From Rhizobium bangladeshense (GTDB lineage: Bacteria > Pseudomonadota > Alphaproteobacteria > Rhizobiales > Rhizobiaceae), in contig NZ_CP071612.1 of assembly GCF_017357245.1 (NCBI RefSeq), positions 1,429,001 to 1,493,000 on the forward strand: a stretch of DNA of 64,000 nucleotides, given 5' to 3'. The stretch's first letter is position 1. Each line of letters starts with the position of its first letter. Below, piece by piece: positions 1-7,927 of the stretch. The translations under genes and the position numbers were made by a program. The notes below the pieces were generated by a model, which was given only the letters and a program-made list of their open reading frames with translations, was not told the origin of the DNA and ran no database searches.

Positions 1-117
1 GCCATTCTCGTCATCGATCGCGGCAAAGTCGCCGATATCGGCCGGCATGACCAGCTTGTGTCGCGCTGCATGACCTATCGCCACCTGTGGGCACAGCAAA
101 TGAGGCAGGTCGCATGA
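1..117 (+). CDS. Type I secretion ABC exporter, C-terminal end (partial)
   Basis: The reading frame is open from base 1 and ends at TGA 115-117, giving 38 residues. The residues AILVIDRGKVADIGRHDQL match the end of an ABC ATPase just after the H-loop (typically a D.G...G.H.EL pattern), and the final residues are hydrophilic. The stop overlaps the start of the HlyD-family adaptor gene in an ATGA arrangement, so the two are translationally coupled. This context points to the inner-membrane ATPase of a type I (PrsD/LapB-like) secretion system. Walker motifs and membrane domain lie outside the window, so the substrate class cannot be judged. Confidence 0.8.
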   Translation, partial: AILVIDRGKVADIGRHDQLVSRCMTYRHLWAQQMRQVA

Positions 118-1562
118 ACGCGCGCGTCAGAAAATCCGGCGAAAACCTGCCCGTAGCCTCGGACCATAGCCCATCAGGCAAGGGGCCGCCAGGCAGGGGC
201 GGGCAGCTCACCGCCCGCCTGCCGCTGCCGCCGGCAATCGCGGAATTCCAGTCCGACGCCGTCGAACTCGAGGAACGTGCTCCGCCGCGCGTTGCGCGCA
301 TGACGCTCTATTGCGTGACGGCGCTGATTGCTGCGACCATCATCTGGGCCTCCGTCTCCGATATCGACGAGGTGGTGATCGCGCCCGGCAAGCTCGTCAC
401 CACCCAGCCGACCATCGTCGTCCAGCCGCTCGAAACCTCGATCATCCGCACGCTCGATGTGAAGGCCGGCGAGGTGGTGCATGCCGGCCAGACGCTCGCA
501 ACCCTCGACGCCACCTTCAGTCAGGCCGATGTCGACCAGCAGCAGGCGAAGTTCTCGGCTCTCGACGCCCAGGTGAAGCGCATCGAGGCGGAACTTGCCG
601 GAGACGACTACACGATGATGGCGGGAACGACGCCCGACGAGATGCTGCAGGTGCAGCTCTTCGGCCAGCGGCGGGCCTTCTACACGGCGCAGCTGCAGAA
701 TTTCGAGCAGCAGATCGCCGGCCAGTCGGCAGCGCTTGCCGCGGCCAAGAACCAGGAGGCCGTGCTCATCGACAGGCGCGACACGCTCTCGCAGATCGAA
801 GGCGCGCGCACACGGCTCTACGACAAGCAGAGCGGCTCGCTGATCACCATGCTCGGATCGCGCGACGCCCGCCTCGACGTCGAGTCCGATCTGACGGCCG
901 TTCGCGGCAAGGCCGACGAGGCGGCGCATGCCTATGCCAAGCTGAAAGCCGACCGGCAGGCCTTCATCGAGGATTTCCGCCGGGCAGCGATGGAGCAGCT
1001 GGTGGAGCTGCGCGGCCAGCGCGACATGGCGGATGAAGAGCTGAAGAAGATGGAGTTGCGCCGCAACATGGTGTCGCTGACAGCACCTGCCGATGCCGTC
1101 GTGCTCGATCTCGCCCAGCGCTCTATCGGCTCCGTCGTGCGCGAAGCCGAACCGATCGTCACGCTGGTGCCGATCAACGTGCCGCTCGAAGCGGAGGTGT
1201 CGATCAACACCCGCGACATCGGCCGCATTGCCGTGGGTAAGGAGGCTCGCATCAAGCTGGACGCCTATCCTTTCCAGAAATACGGCACCGCGTCGGGCGA
1301 AGTTCGCACCATCAGCCAGGACACGTTTATGACCGGCCAGCAGCAGGAACAGGCTGCCACCCCAAGCCAGCCGGCAGCGCCTTTCTTCAAGGCTCGCATC
1401 CTGCTTGCGGATACGAGGCTGAACGCCTCGGATGTGCCGGTCAGACTGCTGCCGGGCATGACCGTCTCCACAGAGATCAAGGTGGGCAACAGGACCGTGA
1501 TCTCCTATTTCCTTTACCCGCTGCTGCGTGGCCTTGATGATGCCATCCGGGAACCGAACTGA
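114..1562 (+). CDS. HlyD-family type I secretion periplasmic adaptor
   Basis: Membrane-fusion protein of 482 aa that would link the inner-membrane ABC exporter encoded just upstream to a TolC-like outer-membrane channel. A proline/glycine-rich cytoplasmic N-terminus is followed by one transmembrane segment at about residues 63-80. Next come a lipoyl-like half motif (around residues 90-145), a long Gln/Ala-rich coiled coil (about 150-320), a second lipoyl-like half with the typical LTAPADAVV sequence, and a beta-barrel C-terminus ending in PLLRGLDDAIREP, usual for HlyD/PrsE proteins. A GTG at 87 would also open the frame, but ATG 114 overlaps the upstream stop by 4 bases and is preferred. Substrate unknown. 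Confidence 0.9.
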   Translation: MNARVRKSGENLPVASDHSPSGKGPPGRGGQLTARLPLPPAIAEFQSDAVELEERAPPRVARMTLYCVTALIAATIIWASVSDIDEVVIAPGKLVTTQPTIVVQPLETSIIRTLDVKAGEVVHAGQTLATLDATFSQADVDQQQAKFSALDAQVKRIEAELAGDDYTMMAGTTPDEMLQVQLFGQRRAFYTAQLQNFEQQIAGQSAALAAAKNQEAVLIDRRDTLSQIEGARTRLYDKQSGSLITMLGSRDARLDVESDLTAVRGKADEAAHAYAKLKADRQAFIEDFRRAAMEQLVELRGQRDMADEELKKMELRRNMVSLTAPADAVVLDLAQRSIGSVVREAEPIVTLVPINVPLEAEVSINTRDIGRIAVGKEARIKLDAYPFQKYGTASGEVRTISQDTFMTGQQQEQAATPSQPAAPFFKARILLADTRLNASDVPVRLLPGMTVSTEIKVGNRTVISYFLYPLLRGLDDAIREPN

Positions 1563-1689
1563 GGGAGCCGCAGACGAGGTGTGGGCGCCTAAGCTCGCTT
1601 GGGGGCGCCGGGTGGCGCAAGGATTCCAGGCCGCCGCCCGAAAAACTGGTTGCGTATCAGCGGGAGCCGCATTCGATCCGATATCCGCC

Positions 1690-2586
1690 TTACCGGCAAG
1701 TGGCGAGAAAGGCGCGAATTGCTGCAGGGATATCGCCGAGATGGAGGAGGGGCGCATGGCCTTGCCCCTCGGCGGTATGAAGGACCAATCCGGAATGCAG
1801 CCGGGCCATTTCGATCGCGATCTCCTTCGAAAGCAGCGGTGAATTTTCGCCGCGGATCAACATCAGCGGAATGCGGCTCAGGCTTTCGAATTGTGCCCAG
1901 AGATCGGGCAGCGGCTGATTGAAGTCGACCGATCTCAGCACCTCGGCGATCGCCGGATCGAAGTCGGCGACCGGCCCTCCGCCGACGTCGCGATAAATGG
2001 CAAGCGCCATCTGGCGCCAGTCCTCGGCTGTCAGCGCGGTAAACGAAGCGCTGTGATCCGCCTGCAATATTTCGGCGGCCTCTTCCCAGTCAGCCGGCTT
2101 TCTGCCGCTGTTGAGGTAGTCGCGTATAAGCGCCAGGCCTCTCGCTTCGATCGCAGGTCCGATATCGTTCAGGACCACAGCTTCGAGGAGATCCGGCCGT
2201 GTCGCCGCGAGCAAATGCAGGATCAGGCCGCCCCGCGACGTGCCGATGAAAACCGCTCGCTCGATGCCGAATGCCGCGCAGGCGGCAATGACATCGCCGG
2301 TCTCGACGGCGAGATTGTAATTTGCCTTGTTCTCATCCCACGCGGAATTGCCACGGCCGCGCGCATCGAGCGCGATCACCCTGCGCGGGTCCGTTCTGTC
2401 CCCGCTGAGAAGCAGCGCAAGCGGATGAAAGTCCCTAACATTGCGGCTCAGGCCGGGCAGGCATATCACCGGCAGCCGTCCGGCGGCTACCGGCTGCTCG
2501 GGCCGGTAGTCGCGTGCATAAAGCCTCAGCCCATCGGAGGAAGAGTAAAATCGTTCCTGGAAACCGCCCGCATCCATATCCGGCAT
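1690..2586 (-). CDS. Alpha/beta hydrolase
   Basis: A 298-aa alpha/beta-hydrolase-fold protein. The nucleophile elbow GTSRGG places Ser at about residue 117, an oxyanion-type LPGLSRN segment lies near residue 45, and the catalytic His is in GQGHAP near residue 277. The acid is not obvious: the usual GENSD segment reads GENSP here, so Glu 247 may serve. The start ATG at 2586 is chosen because GAGGG lies 6 bases upstream; an ATG 6 bases earlier would abut that site. No signal peptide, so cytosolic. The substrate cannot be predicted. It is convergent with the HlyD gene and followed upstream by a RIME-like repeat. Confidence 0.85.
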   Translation of the reverse strand: MPDMDAGGFQERFYSSSDGLRLYARDYRPEQPVAAGRLPVICLPGLSRNVRDFHPLALLLSGDRTDPRRVIALDARGRGNSAWDENKANYNLAVETGDVIAACAAFGIERAVFIGTSRGGLILHLLAATRPDLLEAVVLNDIGPAIEARGLALIRDYLNSGRKPADWEEAAEILQADHSASFTALTAEDWRQMALAIYRDVGGGPVADFDPAIAEVLRSVDFNQPLPDLWAQFESLSRIPLMLIRGENSPLLSKEIAIEMARLHSGLVLHTAEGQGHAPLLHLGDIPAAIRAFLATCR

Positions 2587-2618
2587 TCGCATCCCTCAAG
2601 ACCTGTCTGATCGCGAAA

Positions 2619-2684
2619 ATCTAGAGCATGTCTCGCAAGAATGCGCAGCGGTTCTGCGATAAAGACATGCGGAAAAACAAAGAC
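2619..2684 (+). repeat. RIME1-like palindromic repeat, copy A (5' half)
   Basis: Begins with CTAGAGCATGTCTCGCAAGA and continues to GCGATAAAGACATGCGGAAA. It matches the first half of the copies at 18645-18752, 19541-19644 and 46081-46180 (GAGCATGTCGCGCAAAAGTG, then GCAGCGGTTTTGCGA and CATGCG). The second half with the CGCTTTAG end is absent. It lies between the hydrolase start and the stop of the lytic transglycosylase gene, where it may also act as a transcript 3' hairpin. Confidence 0.75.
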
Positions 2685-2715
2685 CAGCCTGCTTTTCAAA
2701 CCGCGCCAAACAGCT

Positions 2716-4790
2716 TCAGGAGGCGCTGCGCCCACCGATCAGGTCGCGCTCGATATCCGTCGCCTGGCCAAGACGGGCCTTGTAGACTTCGTAATTCTCC
2801 ATCACCCGCTGCACGTAATTGCGCGTCTCGGGGAAGGGGATACGCTCGATCCAGTCGACGATCTCGTCGATCGGCCGGCCGCGTGGATCGCCGTAGCGCC
2901 CGATCCATTCCGGCACCCGCTTCGGCCCGGCATTATAGGCGATGAAGGTGAGGATATAGGAGCCGCCGAAGGCTTCGATCTGCTCGCCGAGGTAATGCGC
3001 GCCGAGCGTCGCATTGTAACCGGCATCGGCCGTCAGCTTGTCCTTGGAAAAAGTAATGTTATGGCGCTTGGCCACTGCCTGGGCGGTGCCGGGCAGAAGC
3101 TGTAGCAGGCCGCGCGCATTCGCCGCCGAAACGGCGGCCGGGTTGAAGGCACTTTCCTGGCGGGCAATCGCATAGGCGAGCGCCTTGCCGGAGCCGGAGA
3201 TATTGGCATTCGCCGGAATTACGCCGACCGGAAAGGCGAGCGCGGCGACATCGATGCCGCGGCCATAGGCGATCTTGCCGACCTGCAGTGACAGATGATG
3301 ATTGCCTGATTGCTCGGCCTGCGCCGCAAGGATCGCCAGTTCGCCCGGGCTCTGCAGCTGATCGGCGAGCGCGAGATAGAGGATGCCGGCCCGCCAACCG
3401 TGGCCGGCTGCCTCAAGTCTGGCAATGGCCTGCACGGCCTCGCGCGCCTGGAAGCGCTGGCGGTCGGCTGCGCTCGGTGTGGGATAGGTAACGTTGAGCG
3501 TCTTGCGTCCAAGCCTTTCGGCCGCGAGCTGCCCATAGAAGGTGCCGGGAAAATTCGCGGCCTTGCCGTAGAATTCGCCGGGGGTGCCTGGTCCGCCGGC
3601 CTCGGCTGCCCGCCCGAGCCAGTACCAGGCGCGCGACACCGAGATGGGGCCGTTCGACGTCGCCAGAATCTTGCGGAAATGCCTTTCCGCCGTTGTTGGG
3701 TCTCGCAGACCGCGCAGCGCATACCATCCGGCATGGAACTCTGCCTCGACGATATCCGTCGGGCTGGTTGCCGCCGAGTTTGCTACGACGCGGTAGGCCG
3801 GTCTGAATTGCCCCTGATCGACGAGACCGCGGCTGACGATCCGCTGTTCGTTCCACCATTCGCTGGCATTGACGAGTTCGCCCTGTTCACGCGGCATCTT
3901 TTCCAGAAGCGCTGCCGCTTCGGCATATTTGTCCTGCTTGCGCAGATATTCGATGCGCGCGAACAGCAGGCCGGCATCGCCTCTCCATTTCGCCTCGACG
4001 CTGTTGAGCAGCGCGCCGGCATTGCCAGCTTTGGCGTCGACCGCGGCCCAGGCCTTGTAGAGGGACTGCGCCTCGCCCATGTCGCCGAAGCGCTTGGCCT
4101 GCGCCACCCGGCCACGATACATCAGATAATCCATCCGCGCCTTATGGTCGGCCGGCGTCAGCAGGGCGGAAAACTCGAGGAGGATCTTGTCTTCGCTCGC
4201 CTTGTCGAGAGCCTCCGCGCGCCACACCTTGCGGATATATTTTGCTGCCTGCGCCTGCTTGCCCGACGCAATCAGCGCCCGCCCGAGAATGACGGCGCCC
4301 TGCATCGTCTCCGGCGCGGTATCGCCGAAGGCGGCGAGCACGGCAGATGGGGCGGGTTTTTGTCGTAGAGCGCGCGCTCGGAATAGGAGCGCAGCCTGGA
4401 AAGGCCGGGCCAACCCTTGAGCTCCTGCGCAGCACTGGCGATTTCATAGGAGGGAACGCCCTTCAATCCGGACACGGCGATCGCCCAGGTGAGAATATGA
4501 CGGTCGAGCGTACCCTCGCGCATGCCGTCGCGGATCGACAGAGCCAGTTGAGGACTCTTGGCGGAAAGCGCGTCGAGGCCGGTTTTCAGATCGCTGGCGA
4601 CGGGCGCGACGGCCGAATTGCGCGGGATCGCGCCGGTTGTCAGCGCTTCCGGTATCGAGGTCTCGGGAACGAAGCCGATCGGCTTGATGCCAGGCGTCGG
4701 AACGCTTTCGCCTGGAAGCGGCGAAGCAAGGCTGCCCCACGCAGCGGCAACGAAGCCGAAGGCGGTCAGAATCAAGACAGCTTTCTTCAT
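2716..4790 (-). pseudogene. slt: Soluble lytic murein transglycosylase, broken by a -1 frameshift
   Basis: Periplasmic lytic transglycosylase that would cleave peptidoglycan glycan strands to 1,6-anhydro products. The N-terminal part runs from ATG 4790 (signal-like MKKAVLILTAFGF) to SERALYDKNPP. The rest, beginning PSAVLAAFGDTAPETMQG, is in another frame and runs to the stop at 2716. The switch falls at a run of four G (4349-4352; CCCC on the coding strand); one more base would restore one protein of about 691 aa. The C-terminal part has alpha-helical superhelix repeats and an SLT domain with the catalytic Glu in RQESAF and the motifs GLLQLLPGTA and AYNAGP. No other damage is seen, so a sequencing error or a very recent mutation are both possible. 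Confidence 0.85.
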
Positions 4791-4916
4791 CCGGGATCTC
4801 GCAACGAAAACACGCCCCGCCCATTTGGCTAGAGGCATCTTAACGAAACCTTACCGTACCAGGTAAAATTCATTCACATCTGCTATCGGAATTTGCCCTA
4901 AACCGAACTCTCCGCG

Positions 4917-4945
4917 CTTGTCGCGATGATTTCGGCGCTCTATGG
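4917..4945 (+). promoter_or_regulatory. Candidate dapA promoter
   Basis: CTTGTC at 4917-4922 and CTATGG at 4940-4945 are separated by exactly 17 bp, close to the rhizobial housekeeping consensus CTTGAC-N17-CTATAT. Transcription would begin near 4952, about 50 bp before the dapA start. Confidence 0.55.
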
Positions 4946-5003
4946 TGCGCAAAATATTCATGGAATGCGGCCGAAGCAAGGATTTGGTCGTGAGGAGCTT
5001 TGC

Positions 5004-5888
5004 ATGTTCAATGGGTCCATTCCCGCCCTCGTCACCCCCTTCACCGATGCCGGACTGATCGACGAAGCGAGCTTCGCCGCCCATGTCGACTGGCAGATCA
5101 AGGAAGGCAGCAGCGGTCTCGTTCCGGTCGGCACGACTGGCGAATCGCCGACGCTGTCGCATGCCGAGCACAAGCGTGTCGTGGAACTCTGCATCGAAGT
5201 GGCGGCAAAACGCGTTCCCGTCATGGCCGGCGCCGGTTCGAACAATACGCGTGAGGCGGTCGAACTTGCCCAGCATGCTGAAAAGGTCGGCGCCGACGCC
5301 GTGCTTGTCGTCACGCCCTATTACAACAAGCCGACGCAGAAGGGGCTGATCGCGCATTTTTCGGCGATTGCAGAGGCCGTCGCCCTGCCGATCTATATCT
5401 ACAATATTCCCGGCCGTTCGGTGGTCGACATGACGCCGGAAACGATGGGGACGCTTGTCAAAGCGCACAGGAATATCGTCGGCGTCAAGGATGCGACGGG
5501 CAAGATCGAGCGTGTCTCCGAGCAGCGCATTACCTGCGGCAAGGATTTCAGGCAATTGTCCGGCGAAGACGCCACGGCGCTCGGGTTCAACGCCCATGGC
5601 GGCGTCGGCTGCATCTCGGTAACGGCCAACGTCGCTCCGCGCCTCTGCGCCGATTTTCAGGCCGCGACGCTGGCCGGCGAATACGCCCGCGCGCTGGAAT
5701 ATCAGGACCGGCTGATGCCGCTTCACAAGGCGATCTTCCTTGAGCCCGGCCTCTGCGGCGCCAAATACGGCCTCTCCAAGCTCGGCCGTATGAGCCGCAA
5801 CGTTCGCTCGCCGCTGCTTTCGACGCTCGAACCGGCAACCGAAGCAGCGATCGACGCCGCCATGCGTCACGCCGGGCTGCTGAACTGA
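5004..5888 (+). CDS. dapA: 4-hydroxy-tetrahydrodipicolinate synthase
   Basis: Condenses pyruvate with aspartate-4-semialdehyde, the first committed step of lysine and diaminopimelate synthesis, in the cytosol. The 294-aa length is normal. Visible active-site elements are GTTGES (Thr 44-45), the catalytic Tyr 133 in YIYNIPGR, and the Schiff-base Lys 162 in GVKDATGK. The start at 5004 has a GAGGAG ribosome site 6 bases upstream; an earlier ATG at 4926 would give an unusual N-terminal extension. It is followed after 97 bp by smpB on the same strand, the usual order in Rhizobiales. Confidence 0.97.
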   Translation: MFNGSIPALVTPFTDAGLIDEASFAAHVDWQIKEGSSGLVPVGTTGESPTLSHAEHKRVVELCIEVAAKRVPVMAGAGSNNTREAVELAQHAEKVGADAVLVVTPYYNKPTQKGLIAHFSAIAEAVALPIYIYNIPGRSVVDMTPETMGTLVKAHRNIVGVKDATGKIERVSEQRITCGKDFRQLSGEDATALGFNAHGGVGCISVTANVAPRLCADFQAATLAGEYARALEYQDRLMPLHKAIFLEPGLCGAKYGLSKLGRMSRNVRSPLLSTLEPATEAAIDAAMRHAGLLN

Positions 5889-5985
5889 GGAAACCGGCCG
5901 TCTTCACAAGGCGGGGTCATTCCCTTACATAAAAGGGCAAGCAATGCGGGCGCGGCGTTTCGCGCGCCTCGAAGGGAATATCGTC

Positions 5986-6465
5986 ATGGCCCCCAAAGGC
6001 AGCCAGCGCGTGGTGAACAAGGTCGTGGCCGAAAACCGCAAGGCCCGTTTCAACTACGAGATCATCGATACTTATGAGGCGGGACTTGTGCTGAAGGGCA
6101 CGGAGGTCAAGTCGCTGCGCGAAGGCAAGGCCAATATCGCCGAATCCTACGCATCGGATGAGGATGGCGAGATCTGGCTCATCAATTCCTACTTGCCGGA
6201 ATATCTCCAGGCGAACCGCTTCAATCACGAACCGCGCCGGCGCCGCAAGCTGCTGCTGTCGGGCCGTGAAATCCATCGCCTGCGTTCAGCCGTCAACCGC
6301 GAAGGCATGACGCTGGTCCCGCTGAAGATCTATTTCAACGATCGGGGTCGGGCGAAGATGGAGCTGGCGCTCGCCAAGGGCAAGAAATTGCACGACAAAC
6401 GCGAATCCGAGAAGGAGCGCGATTGGAACCGGCAGAAGAGCCGCTTGCTGAAGGATAATGGCTGA
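5986..6465 (+). CDS. smpB: SsrA-binding protein (trans-translation)
   Basis: Binds tmRNA and delivers it to ribosomes stalled on broken mRNAs. The 159-aa product has the classic SmpB sequence: [10 protein letters not shown] near the start, the [16 protein letters not shown] block that contacts tmRNA, and a basic C-terminal tail ([17 protein letters not shown]) that reaches the decoding centre. Start ATG 5986 is chosen because homologues begin MAPKGSQRV; an upstream in-frame ATG at 5944 adds 14 atypical residues. No tmRNA gene is visible in the window. The gene is convergent with the NYN-domain gene, with only 38 bp between them. Confidence 0.96.
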   Translation: MAPKGSQRVVNKVVAENRKARFNYEIIDTYEAGLVLKGTEVKSLREGKANIAESYASDEDGEIWLINSYLPEYLQANRFNHEPRRRRKLLLSGREIHRLRSAVNREGMTLVPLKIYFNDRGRAKMELALAKGKKLHDKRESEKERDWNRQKSRLLKDNG

Positions 6466-6503
6466 CGATCACGCCGCAGCTGATCGGCTGGTGGCGCTTG
6501 CTA

Positions 6504-7085
6504 TCACTCTTCGAAATCGCTGGCCGGGGCGACTTCGGCTGGACGCGGCGCCCGCTCCGAGGGATCGCGACCAATCTCGGCCTTCAGAGACAGGAGGTCG
6601 ATGAAATGATCGGCCTGCCGGCGCAGGTCGTCGGCGATCATCGGCGGCTGCGTCGCCATGGTCGAGATCACCGAGACCTTGCGGCCCCTGCGCTGCAGCG
6701 CCTCGACGAGGTTCGTAAAGTCGCCGTCGCCGGAGAAGATGACGAGATGGTCGACGGTTTCCGATTGCTCCATGGCGTCGATCGCAAGCTCGATGTCCAT
6801 GTTGCCCTTGATTTTCCGCCGGCCCATGGAATCGGTGAATTCCTTGGCGGGCTTGGTGACGACTTTGTAGCCATTATAGTCAAGCCAGTCGATCAGAGGG
6901 CGGATCGATGAATACTCCTGATCCTCGATCAAGGCCGTATAATAGTAGGCGCGCAGGAGGTAGCCGCGTTTCTGAAATGCTTTCAAGAGCTTGCGGTAAT
7001 CTATGTCGAAACCGAGGCTCTTGGATGCAGCGTAGAGGTTGGCGCCGTCGATGAAGAGTGCAATTTTTTCGCGTGGGTCAAACAT
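6504..7085 (-). CDS. NYN domain protein (LabA/DUF88-like)
   Basis: A 193-aa protein of the NYN family, a PIN-like nuclease fold often involved in RNA turnover. Conserved acidic residues fit a metal site: Asp 13 in ALFIDGANLY, Asp 97 in NMDIELAIDA, and Asp 120/Asp 122 in FSGDGDFTNLV. The C-terminal 30 residues are charged and probably disordered. It lies between smpB and rpoZ, genes for ribosome rescue and RNA polymerase, which is compatible with an RNA-related job, but its substrate is unknown. Confidence 0.85.
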   Translation of the reverse strand: MFDPREKIALFIDGANLYAASKSLGFDIDYRKLLKAFQKRGYLLRAYYYTALIEDQEYSSIRPLIDWLDYNGYKVVTKPAKEFTDSMGRRKIKGNMDIELAIDAMEQSETVDHLVIFSGDGDFTNLVEALQRRGRKVSVISTMATQPPMIADDLRRQADHFIDLLSLKAEIGRDPSERAPRPAEVAPASDFEE

Positions 7086-7312
7086 CGCTTACCAATTCCA
7101 ATGAGAGAAATCGAAATTCGCATGGCATCAAACTTCAATAAATACAACGGCTTATTGTGACCTTTGATTTGATGCTTACTTTACTAAGTGTTCATATAAG
7201 AGAGATTTAGGGCACGATTCCGCATATTCCAAGCAACCATCGGTGGAATTGTCACATTCTCCATGGAAATTTAGCTCGGTCGCGGATAAAGAGGAGAGGC
7301 CGGAACGAAAAA

Positions 7313-7341
7313 CTTGTATTTGCCCGGTTTTAATTGTATCG
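7313..7341 (+). promoter_or_regulatory. Possible rpoZ promoter
   Basis: CTTGTA (7313-7318) and GTATCG (7336-7341) with a 17-bp spacer lie 41 bp before the rpoZ start. The -35 box is good and the -10 box is weak. The 7086-7312 stretch upstream is clearly more AT-rich than the surroundings and has no open frame I would defend. Confidence 0.3.
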
Positions 7342-7381
7342 GGCGTGCTAATCCCGAAATGACGACCGTAAAGGACAGGCA

Positions 7382-7786
7382 ATGGCCCGTGTCACAGTTG
7401 AAGATTGCATTGACAAGGTGGAGAACCGCTTCGAGCTGGTTCTGCTCGCCAGCCACCGCGCCCGGCTGATTTCCCAGGGTGCATCGATCACCATCGATCG
7501 CGACAACGACAAGAATCCTGTCGTGGCGCTGCGCGAAATCGCCGACGAGACGCTTTCGCCCGATGATCTCAAGGAAGATCTGATCCATTCCCTGCAGAAG
7601 CATGTCGAAGTAGATGAGCCCGAGCCCGATCCGGCCAGCATGATCGCCGCCGGCGCCGCCGCTGCCGCCGATAGCGAGGAGCAGGACGATCTGCCGGAGA
7701 CGATCACTTTCGACCAGATGTCGGAAGAAGAGCTGCTTGCCGGTATCGAGGGCCTCGTGCCGCCGGAAAAGAGCGACGATTATTAA
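7382..7786 (+). CDS. rpoZ: RNA polymerase omega subunit
   Basis: The small omega subunit that helps assemble RNA polymerase by clamping the beta-prime subunit; in proteobacteria it also forms part of a ppGpp site. The 134-aa protein begins [20 protein letters not shown], followed by the conserved helix [11 protein letters not shown] and [14 protein letters not shown]. The acidic C-terminal extension is typical of alphaproteobacteria. A GTAAAGGACAGGCA leader gives a suitable AAAGGA site. It is followed by a strong terminator and then rsh, the ppGpp synthetase/hydrolase, a functionally meaningful pairing. Confidence 0.97.
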   Translation: MARVTVEDCIDKVENRFELVLLASHRARLISQGASITIDRDNDKNPVVALREIADETLSPDDLKEDLIHSLQKHVEVDEPEPDPASMIAAGAAAAADSEEQDDLPETITFDQMSEEELLAGIEGLVPPEKSDDY

Positions 7787-7878
7787 GCGCTTCGACCGGA
7801 TCTGATCCGGAAAAGAGCGGCGATTACCAATCGTCAATCTTGCGCCTTTAATGCTTAGGCATATTATTGCCCATGTGT

Positions 7879-7910
7879 GCGCCAATCGTTGATTGGCGCG
7901 CTTTTATTTT
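7879..7910 (+). terminator. Rho-independent terminator between rpoZ and rsh
   Basis: Perfect 9-bp stem GCGCCAATC (7879-7887) / GATTGGCGC (7891-7899) with a GTT loop, followed by GCTTTTATTTT. It ends only 18 bp before the ATG of rsh. Confidence 0.85.
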
Positions 7911-7927
7911 GTTGGAGTGGCTTTGGA

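Noticed and set aside
174..1757. Long minus-strand frame of 527 codons opposite the HlyD gene
   Set aside because: It is a shadow of a clear coding region on the other strand; the translation is His/Arg/Gly-rich with no family pattern, typical of high-GC antisense frames.
3310..4368. Plus-strand frame of 352 codons across the slt gene
   Set aside because: It is an antisense shadow of the frameshifted slt gene; its presence does not explain the break.
7796..7810. Short CCGGA/TCCGG repeat after rpoZ as the terminator
   Set aside because: The 5-bp stem has no T-tract; the strong hairpin at 7879-7910 is the better terminator.
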